Source: a bacterium
Lineage (GTDB): Bacteria > Latescibacterota > UBA2968 > GCA-2709665
Assembly: GCA_027619145.1 (NCBI GenBank)
Contig: JAQCGA010000259.1
Location: forward strand, 1-6,289
Length of the DNA stretch: 6,289 nt
Reading direction: 5' to 3'
In this document: in pieces, positions 1 to 5,251 of the stretch
Layout: the number at the start of each line of letters is the position of its first letter
Position numbering within the stretch: the stretch's first letter is position 1
Notes under the pieces: model-generated
Seen by the model: the letters and a program-made list of their open reading frames with translations, nothing else
Databases searched by the model: none
Told to the model about the DNA's origin: nothing
Translations under genes and position numbers: made by a program

Positions 1-84
1 GCCGGGAAGGTGGTGGGGAAATGTGGGGAGGCGGGGTTGGTTGGGAATTTGGAACGTGGGGCGAATTGTTTGAAAGAGGAGTGA
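1..84 (+). CDS. Possible C-terminal tail of an upstream gene (partial)
   Basis: Reading from the first base, 27 sense codons run to a TGA at 82-84, four bases before the ATG of the next gene. The peptide ends in GANCLKEE. The codons (many GGG, GTG, GCG, TTG, GAG) resemble those of the two forward genes downstream, which is the main reason to think the frame is coding. The product is not recognisable from this fragment. The stretch could instead be G-rich intergenic DNA, and a second frame (from base 3) is also open across it, so this is a weak call. If real, the gene is tightly packed against the TPR/GWxTD gene and could be translationally coupled to it. Confidence 0.3.
   Translation, partial: AGKVVGKCGEAGLVGNLERGANCLKEE
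75..81 (+). promoter_or_regulatory. Ribosome binding site of the TPR/GWxTD gene
   Basis: AGAGGAG lies six bases before the ATG at 88. This strong Shine-Dalgarno match supports that start, which also opens directly into a signal peptide. No convincing -35/-10 promoter is visible in the 74 bases upstream, which fits transcription from further left. Confidence 0.65.
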
Positions 85-87
85 AAG

Positions 88-2565
88 ATGAAGCGGGTGA
101 TGCTTTATACAATGCTTCTGTTGGTGGGATGGGCAGGGGGGGGCCTGGCAAAGGGGTTGTCGGATTCGGATCAGGCTTTGGTAGATAGTTTGTATCACGG
201 GGGGATGGCGTTGTTGGAGGCGAACCGGGCTGCGGAGGCGGAGATGTGGTTTCAGCGGGTGTTGGAAGTGGATGAAAAGAATGCGCCGGCTCTGGTAGGG
301 TTGGGATATGTGTACCTGGAGCGGGGAGACCTGGAATTGGCCGAAGATGCGTTTATGAATGCAAGGCGGAGAGACCGAAAGTACGCGCCCGCTCACAATG
401 GGCTGGGGCTGGTGTACCTTCAAAAAGAGAAGGGGCTTCAGTGGGCGATTCAGTATTTCCGGGATGCGATCTCTGCGGATCGAACGTATGCAGAAGCGTA
501 CTACAATATGGCCGAGGCTTTTCGGCGTATTGAAGATACGAAAGAACTGGTGGCCTACGAACGGCTGGCGAAGGCGAACCCCCGGCATCCGGATGTGTGG
601 TTCCAGATTGGGCGAATTTTTAAGCTGGGTTCAGCGGGGGTATACAGAGATCATAAGAAGGCAGAAGAAGCATACCTGCGACAGTTGGAGGTAAATCCGG
701 AACATGATCAGGCGCGGGTGCAACTGGGCGAAGTACTGAAGGAAATGGGGAAAACCGATGAGGCTGTGGATATGCTGGTGCCACTGGCGAATGCGCCGGG
801 TCCGAATCAGCGGCAGGCCATGCTGGAACTTGCGGAGGTGTATCAGAAGCGCCGGGAGTTTGACAAAGCAGAGTTGATGTTTGACTTGTATTTGGAAGGA
901 TTGGAGGCCGAGGAGCAGGCGGCGTTTTATGATTTGCGTCTGGTTGCGTCTGGCAATGATCTGGAGCGGTTCCAGGGAACCCCGACAGAAGGTTGGAAAG
1001 CCGCTTCGGATGCGTTCTGGGCAGGGCGAGACCCGGCACCGGCAACGGCGGCAAACGAGCGGAAGCTGGAGCACTACCGTCGGGTGGCGTACTCGATGGA
1101 GCATTTTGGCGAGCATCAAAATCCTTGGGATATGCGGGGTGATGTTTATGTTCGGTATGGAAAGCCGAACCATGTGAGCAGTTCCTACAATATTCGGTTT
1201 GAAATGGACCAGAAGGTGGTTGCAGTAAAGGAGCGTCTGGCGGCGCAGGCAGGTAGTGCTGTGGCCGATATGCTGCGGGTTCGGAATAGCGAGAGTACCA
1301 GCCAGGGAGGAAGCGTGGACCAGTTGAATGGGCCGCAGACGCTGGGGCCGTTGACCGAAACATTGCGAGAGTTGTCGGAGACGGGCGGAACCCGTGCTGC
1401 AGGGGGGTGGACTACGCAGGATAGGCCGGAAACGGACGCGAGCGATGGGCCGAGAATCCATGAGACCGCTTTGTTGCAGGCCTCCAGTATTCTGGGCTGG
1501 CCGGTCTATCCGGTGGAAGGAAAAGTGTGGGAGTACTGGATTTATACGGATGTGGGGCCGGGGGTTGAGATTACGTTTACAAAGTTGCTGTCGGATGGAC
1601 CGTTCCGGTACGCAGAGATGCCCAGCGGGAAGGGCGGGCACAGCAAGTATCTGTATACCTGGCAGCGGATGAATCCTTCTCTGGTGATGGATTGGGTGGG
1701 GGGGCGGACGCCGGTGGTTTACCGGCCGGATTTTGCTACAGCGCCGCTGGATTTCTTTTTTGATTCTGCAGGATTCAAAGGTGTAGAAGGTCGTACTGAT
1801 CTGGAAGTGTATTATGGGATTCCAGCATGGGAAATCTCGTATGTGCCAGAAGAGAGCGGGCGACAGGTGGCGGACCTGACGTGGGGAGTGGCGTTGTTTA
1901 ACGAGGCGGGCGAGCAGGTGGAGCGGCAAAGTGAGGCGATTGCGCTGTACTCTGAAGGTGCGGTGGATACAACACGCAGGGCTTTTGTGCCGGAACTGGC
2001 GAAAGTTTCCGTGCCTCCAGGCCGGTACCGGATGGCGGTGCAGGTGCTGGATACACATTCGGGTAAGTCGCAGGTGTACAATAAGCAGGTGATGCTGTTG
2101 TCGTATGAGAATGGGCCGCTGAAAATTAGTGGGATTCAAATGGCTGCGGCCATTCGTCCTGCGACAGGAGGTAAATTTGTAAAGGGCGATGTGGAGGTGG
2201 TGCCCAATCCCACGCGGGTCTATACGCGGGGACAATCGGTGTTTATTTATTATGAAGTGTACAATTTGAAGAAAGATGAGTTTGGTGCTACGCGGTACCA
2301 GGTGGGGTACGAGGTGCGTTCGACGCAAAATACGTTTGTGGGCGCTCGAATTTTGAGTGGACTGGGTCAGTTGCTGGGGGTGACGCGTGCAGATGAGGTA
2401 GTGGCGATTGAGTACGAACATGTTGGGCAACAGGCGGACGACCAGGGATACTTGGAGCTGGACATGTCCAACACAGAACCTGGTGAGCAGTTGTTGAAGG
2501 TGAAGGTTACGGATCAAAACTCGGGACAACAGACGGTGGGTACGGCGACGTTTACAATTCGATAA
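88..2565 (+). CDS. Exported TPR protein with GWxTD-type domain
   Basis: This is an 825-residue exported protein of the GWxTD-domain family, whose biochemical role is unknown. Residues 1-21 form a signal peptide: Lys-Arg n-region, a hydrophobic MLLLVGWAGGG core, and a probable cleavage after GLA21. Residues about 33-280 hold roughly seven TPR-like helix pairs (for example GLGYVYLERGDLELAEDAF, residues 71-89), normally a protein-protein interaction scaffold. The GWxTD-type domain follows, with FWAGRDP at 310-316, a YRRVAY stretch at 330-335, and NPWDMRGDVYVRYGKP at 345-360. That last motif occupies the place of the canonical GWxTDRGxVYIxYGxP, but the GW and T of the name motif are lost. A polar Ser/Thr/Gln/Gly-rich stretch (about 380-465) interrupts the domain before EGKVWEYW (477-484). 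C-terminal beta-rich modules start near EVYYGIP (573-579), as in other family members. The start is fixed by the signal peptide and the AGAGGAG site. It is probably the first gene of a pair with the SLBB/CAP lipoprotein. Domain identity is recognised by motif only; function is not inferred. Confidence 0.88.
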   Translation: MKRVMLYTMLLLVGWAGGGLAKGLSDSDQALVDSLYHGGMALLEANRAAEAEMWFQRVLEVDEKNAPALVGLGYVYLERGDLELAEDAFMNARRRDRKYAPAHNGLGLVYLQKEKGLQWAIQYFRDAISADRTYAEAYYNMAEAFRRIEDTKELVAYERLAKANPRHPDVWFQIGRIFKLGSAGVYRDHKKAEEAYLRQLEVNPEHDQARVQLGEVLKEMGKTDEAVDMLVPLANAPGPNQRQAMLELAEVYQKRREFDKAELMFDLYLEGLEAEEQAAFYDLRLVASGNDLERFQGTPTEGWKAASDAFWAGRDPAPATAANERKLEHYRRVAYSMEHFGEHQNPWDMRGDVYVRYGKPNHVSSSYNIRFEMDQKVVAVKERLAAQAGSAVADMLRVRNSESTSQGGSVDQLNGPQTLGPLTETLRELSETGGTRAAGGWTTQDRPETDASDGPRIHETALLQASSILGWPVYPVEGKVWEYWIYTDVGPGVEITFTKLLSDGPFRYAEMPSGKGGHSKYLYTWQRMNPSLVMDWVGGRTPVVYRPDFATAPLDFFFDSAGFKGVEGRTDLEVYYGIPAWEISYVPEESGRQVADLTWGVALFNEAGEQVERQSEAIALYSEGAVDTTRRAFVPELAKVSVPPGRYRMAVQVLDTHSGKSQVYNKQVMLLSYENGPLKISGIQMAAAIRPATGGKFVKGDVEVVPNPTRVYTRGQSVFIYYEVYNLKKDEFGATRYQVGYEVRSTQNTFVGARILSGLGQLLGVTRADEVVAIEYEHVGQQADDQGYLELDMSNTEPGEQLLKVKVTDQNSGQQTVGTATFTIR

Positions 2566-2615
2566 ATGTGAACAACGAGCAGATGGATAAACGTGCAGAT
2601 ATACTGGAAGCCCCC

Positions 2616-2620
2616 AGGAG
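2616..2620 (+). promoter_or_regulatory. Ribosome binding site deciding the lipoprotein start
   Basis: AGGAG is followed by five bases and then ATG at 2626. The open frame extends up to a GTG at 2593, but that codon has no comparable site upstream. The ATG at 2626 also opens directly into a Lys/Arg-rich n-region, so 2626 is preferred over 2593. Confidence 0.7.
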
Positions 2621-2625
2621 ATGAT

Positions 2626-5088
2626 ATGGCCGGGAACAGAAAGAAGCAGATTGGCTTGTACCTTAGAAGCTGTTTTAAAAATGTCCATTTGGGCTTCGAC
2701 CGGCTGCGAAAGCCGTGTGCTGCGTTGTGCTCCATCGACAAATCCAGAGGATTTGCCTGCTTCGCACGCCTTGCTCACGGCTTTCTCGCTCGGTCTCGGG
2801 CCTCAAAGCGAATTTTAAAACAACTTCTTATAGTGGCGTTATTTTTATTTGGGTGCGATGCGGAAAAGACGGTGACGGTGTCTGGTGCGGTGCAGAAGCC
2901 AGGGGAGTACGCCTATCGGCCTGCCTGGAAAGCTATAGAGTACGTGGATGCTGCGGGTGGGTACACGCTGGATGCTGCTGTGGAGGAGGCCCGGTTGACC
3001 CGGGCGGTGGTGGACAGCGCAACCGGTTTGGTGAGCGAGCAGACCTGGTGGTCTGTGCCCGAGGTTCCGTCTGTCGAAGCGGGGGATGTGATTCTGGTAC
3101 CAAATCGGGTATACGCGGTGTTTTTTGATTCGGCACGGGTGATCGAGAAGTTGGAAATTGAGCGAGATGGGCGTGTGTACCGTGTGCCGAATGCGGTGGT
3201 TGTTGCAGGGCGTTCGGAGGTGGGGACGACGGCTGCGGTCGTGGTGGGAAATGGAGAGGTATTTAAGCAGGGAGAATCGGATCCGGCGGGGCAGTTTCAG
3301 TATCTGTATCTGCGTATGCATCCAGATGAGTACGGGGGCGTGATTCCGGAAGGGAAAGTGGTTTCGGACCTGGAGGCTTTGGAAGATGCGGTGGAGGTTC
3401 ATCGCGGAATTGGGAAGCGGTGGCTGGAGTACCGGCAGGGGGATGAGGTGCAGATCCCACCGGCAGGATATGTTCGGGTGGTGGCCGGGGCATGGCCACA
3501 GCCCAAAACGCCAGATTTTCCAGGGCCGGGCATGCGGAAGAAGCGGTTTCCGGACGGGCGGGTGTGGACCACGTTTCCAGATGGGCGCCAGCGGACGGAA
3601 TACCCAGATGGCCGCGTGACGGTGGATCTGGCGGGTGGTGGCAACGAGGTTCGATATGCAGACGGCCGGGTGGAGCGGAAAGATCTGTCCGGTAATGTGG
3701 AGGTTCGGCACCTGGATGGGAAGCGGGAGATCCGGTATGCAGAAGGTGGACAGGAGGTTCAATTTTCGGATGGGCGAGTGGAGCAGCGGTTCAAGAGTGG
3801 GGCAGAGCGAACGCTTCTTCGGGATGGTACGGAGCGTACACAGTTTGCGGATGGGACGGTGCACGTAAAGCGGTCTGACGGTACAGTGGATATTCGGGCA
3901 CCGAAGGGGGTACAGGAAACGCGGAAGGCGGACGGATCGGTGGTGGCGGTGACGGAGGAAGGACACGAGGTTACGGTGTACCCGGACGGACGACGTTTCA
4001 CGAAGATGAAAGACGGGACGACGATTGAAGAGTTTGCCGACGGTCGCAAGGTACAAAAAGGTGCGGGTGGGGAGCGAGTGGAGGTGTTTCCGGATGGGAG
4101 CAAGCGTATGGTATTTGCAGATGGTTCGGAGCAGGTTCGGCGGGCAGATGGGAGTCAACTGGCGCGGCATGCAGATGGGACTGTGTTGGAGGTGTTTGCG
4201 AGTGGGCGGAAGGTGCAGACGGATGGGAAGGGAAACCGTTTGGAGGTGTTTCCGGATGGCCGGGAAGTGCAGGTGGATGGGAAAGGGAATCGGCTGGAGG
4301 TGTTTCCGGACGGGCGAAAGGTGCAGGTGGATGTATCCGGGAACCAGGTGGAGACGATGCCGGATGGGATGCAGATCAAAACGTTTGTGGACCCGTACCG
4401 GTACTGGGGGCGTGTAGAAGCGGGGCTTGTGGAATTAGAGCAGGTGCCTGAGCAGATTTCGCCGGGGGAAGCCGTGCAGGTAGCGGGCACGGTGACTGAA
4501 GATGTGCAGGCGTTGCGCATGGCTTTGTTTCAGGTGCCAAGCGGACGGGTTCTGGTTGCACCGGCAAAGGTGGTCGATGGCCGGTTTACCAGTACGTTTG
4601 CCGATAGTATGGCACCTTCAGAAGCCGGGTTCTACAGGTTGCAGATTCAGGCTGAGCTGACGGACCGGGTGGTCATGGCGGTGGACCAGAATGTTCAGGT
4701 AGGTGAACCGGAACCGCTGGGGAAGATGACGTTGACTGTGATGCCGTTTGGGAGCGAAGAGGAAGCGGGCCGCAGGCTGGCCCGGATGATTGAGCAGGTA
4801 CGACGCAAGCAAGAATTGCCATCGTTGGAGTTGGATGCCGGGCTGAGCGAACAGGCTCGAGCGCAGGCGTGGGAGCTTTCGGCTACGGGGCAGTTTGCGC
4901 AGGGAGAGATTTCTGTTGGTGCGGAAAATACGGCGCAGGGGCCTTCGGTAGAAGAGGTGCATGCGTATATGATGATGAGTGCGGGACACCGGTATACGCT
5001 TCTGGATCGCCGATGGACGCATGTAGGGGTGGCTGTGGCGAAAGAGCAAGGTTTGGTGTGGGTGGTGGAGTTGTTTGAGGAGCGGTAG
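2626..5088 (+). CDS. Lipoprotein: SLBB-like domain, 31x Gly nonapeptide beta-sheet repeats, Ig-like and CAP domains
   Basis: An 820-residue protein in its present form. Residues 1-13 (MAGNRKKQIGLYL) begin a signal peptide, residues 14-68 are coded by an inserted palindromic element, and IVALFLFG leads to the lipobox Cys77 (LFGC). Residues about 82-160 resemble an SLBB beta-grasp domain (VSGAVQKPGEYAY near the start, EAGDVILVP at the end), the module found in polysaccharide-export outer-membrane proteins. Residues 160-305 are not recognised. Residues 306-584 are 31 consecutive nine-residue units with Gly invariant at position 6 (consensus like EVFPDGRKV), resembling the Tcp10_C/G-box repeats of CPAP/SAS-4, which form one long open beta-sheet. 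Residues 588-697 look Ig-like. Residues about 711-820 match the CAP/SCP-like fold: QVRRKQELPSLELD, GAEN at 765-768, SAGHR with His788, and a VGVAVAKEQG strand. The usual His before GEN is not visible (FAQGEIS instead), so the CAP active-site set is incomplete. The gene lies 60 bases after the TPR/GWxTD gene on the same strand, a likely operon. Probable location is the outer membrane or cell surface. Function is unknown. An alternative GTG start at 2593 is less likely. Confidence 0.85.
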   Translation: MAGNRKKQIGLYLRSCFKNVHLGFDRLRKPCAALCSIDKSRGFACFARLAHGFLARSRASKRILKQLLIVALFLFGCDAEKTVTVSGAVQKPGEYAYRPAWKAIEYVDAAGGYTLDAAVEEARLTRAVVDSATGLVSEQTWWSVPEVPSVEAGDVILVPNRVYAVFFDSARVIEKLEIERDGRVYRVPNAVVVAGRSEVGTTAAVVVGNGEVFKQGESDPAGQFQYLYLRMHPDEYGGVIPEGKVVSDLEALEDAVEVHRGIGKRWLEYRQGDEVQIPPAGYVRVVAGAWPQPKTPDFPGPGMRKKRFPDGRVWTTFPDGRQRTEYPDGRVTVDLAGGGNEVRYADGRVERKDLSGNVEVRHLDGKREIRYAEGGQEVQFSDGRVEQRFKSGAERTLLRDGTERTQFADGTVHVKRSDGTVDIRAPKGVQETRKADGSVVAVTEEGHEVTVYPDGRRFTKMKDGTTIEEFADGRKVQKGAGGERVEVFPDGSKRMVFADGSEQVRRADGSQLARHADGTVLEVFASGRKVQTDGKGNRLEVFPDGREVQVDGKGNRLEVFPDGRKVQVDVSGNQVETMPDGMQIKTFVDPYRYWGRVEAGLVELEQVPEQISPGEAVQVAGTVTEDVQALRMALFQVPSGRVLVAPAKVVDGRFTSTFADSMAPSEAGFYRLQIQAELTDRVVMAVDQNVQVGEPEPLGKMTLTVMPFGSEEEAGRRLARMIEQVRRKQELPSLELDAGLSEQARAQAWELSATGQFAQGEISVGAENTAQGPSVEEVHAYMMMSAGHRYTLLDRRWTHVGVAVAKEQGLVWVVELFEER
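2666..2680 (+). repeat. Left terminal inverted repeat of the element
   Basis: GAAGCTGTTTTAAAA, matching the reverse complement of the right end (GAAGTTGTTTTAAAA) at 14 of 15 positions. Its inner half, TTTTAAAA, is itself palindromic. It is preceded by TTA at 2663-2665. Confidence 0.8.
2739..2755. repeat. Apical hairpin of the palindromic element
   Basis: CAAATCC and GGATTTG form a perfect 7-bp stem around an AGA loop. Its centre falls within half a base of the centre of the 162-bp element, as expected for the tip of one long hairpin. Confidence 0.65.
2813..2827 (-). repeat. Right terminal inverted repeat of the element
   Basis: TTTTAAAACAACTTC is the inverted counterpart of the left end with one mismatch. 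It is followed by TTA at 2828-2830, the second copy of the presumed target-site duplication. Confidence 0.8.
3541..4377 (+). repeat. 31 tandem 27-bp coding repeats (Gly nonapeptides)
   Basis: The stretch divides without a gap into 31 units of nine codons, from KRFPDGRVW to ETMPDGMQI. Position 6 is Gly in all 31 units, and Asp-Gly occupies positions 5-6 in 20. Position 3 is often Phe or Tyr, and flanking positions tend to alternate Val/Ile/Thr with charged residues, as in a beta-strand with a tight turn at D-G. The pattern resembles the Tcp10_C (G-box/TCP) domain of CPAP/SAS-4, where short strands and turns build a single extended antiparallel sheet without a hydrophobic core. YD/RHS repeats were considered, but those are longer (about 20 residues) and built on YDxxGR. 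Confidence 0.85.
4204..4365 (+). repeat. Three 54-bp higher-order repeats at the end of the array
   Basis: The array ends in three 18-residue double units: GRKVQTDGKGNRLEVFPD, then a copy with two residue changes (K to E, T to V), then a more diverged copy. Copies 1 and 2 agree at about 43 of 54 bases by eye, copies 2 and 3 at about 37. The differences between copies 1 and 2 are mainly at codon third positions, suggesting duplication followed by selection on the protein. Confidence 0.75.
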
Positions 5089-5148
5089 AGAATTGGAAAT
5101 TGGTTCGGTCTTCTTTTGTGGCTGTAAGATGTTGTAGATGAGGTATAG

Positions 5149-5182
5149 AAAAAGCCTTCGGAAATTCCCGAAGGCTTTTTTT
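5149..5182. terminator. Bidirectional intrinsic terminator between convergent genes
   Basis: AAAAAGCCTTCGG at 5149-5161 pairs perfectly with CCGAAGGCTTTTT at 5168-5180 around a six-base AAATTC loop. Seven T follow on the + strand and a run of five T on the - strand, so it can stop transcripts from both the lipoprotein gene (61 bases upstream) and the ino1-type gene (70 bases away on the other side). Confidence 0.9.
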
Positions 5183-5251
5183 GTTGTAGCAGACAGACGT
5201 GGCTCTTGTAAACTCGAGGGTCACGCCCCATTTATGCGTGTACTTCTACAA

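Larger units (their letters stand above)
2666..2827. mobile_element. 162-bp palindromic MITE-like element inserted in a signal peptide
   Basis: The element is bounded by 15-bp inverted repeats differing at one base and flanked by TTA on both sides. Its two arms stay partly complementary in register further in: 2708-2717 (GAAAGCCGTG) pairs exactly with 2776-2785, both pairs lying the same distance from the ends. A CAAATCC-AGA-GGATTTG hairpin sits at the centre, so the whole element can fold into one long imperfect hairpin. It carries no transposase, so it would be non-autonomous. A TNA target duplication would fit mobilisation by an IS5-family (IS1031-like) transposase, but that is inference. 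Its interior is C-rich on the + strand, unlike the G-rich flanks. It contributes 54 codons and, with the duplicated TTA, 55, without a stop in the host gene's frame. Confidence 0.8.

Noticed and set aside
41..53. AATTTGG-like motif shared with 5091-5104 as a dispersed repeat
   Set aside because: The similarity is short and low in complexity; two sites cannot establish a repeat family.
1405..1425. GGWTTQDR in the TPR/GWxTD protein as a displaced GWxTD motif
   Set aside because: It lies in the polar low-complexity stretch, away from the flanking RGxVYxxYGxP signature; the resemblance is probably chance.
2593..2625. GTG at 2593 as the start of the lipoprotein
   Set aside because: It lacks a good ribosome binding site and would put 11 extra residues before the basic n-region; ATG at 2626 has AGGAG at ideal spacing.
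631..2778. 715-codon open frame on the - strand opposite the TPR/GWxTD gene
   Set aside because: It is an antisense shadow of a clearly coding forward gene, made possible by the skewed codon use. Its product is Pro/His/Arg-rich with no recognisable domain, and it runs through the inserted element.
2833..2835. GTG after the element as a rescue start for the lipoprotein
   Set aside because: It would leave only seven residues before the lipobox Cys and no basic n-region, too short for a signal peptide.
2845..4170. 441-codon open frame on the - strand opposite the repeat-bearing lipoprotein gene
   Set aside because: The product is Arg/His/Pro-rich and follows the antisense of the 27-bp repeats. 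The forward frame has clear domains, so this is a shadow.
3541..4377. CRISPR array or YD/RHS toxin repeats
   Set aside because: The 27-bp periodicity is codon-based, with no spacers, and diverged at third positions. The amino-acid unit is nine residues with DG, not the longer YD repeat.
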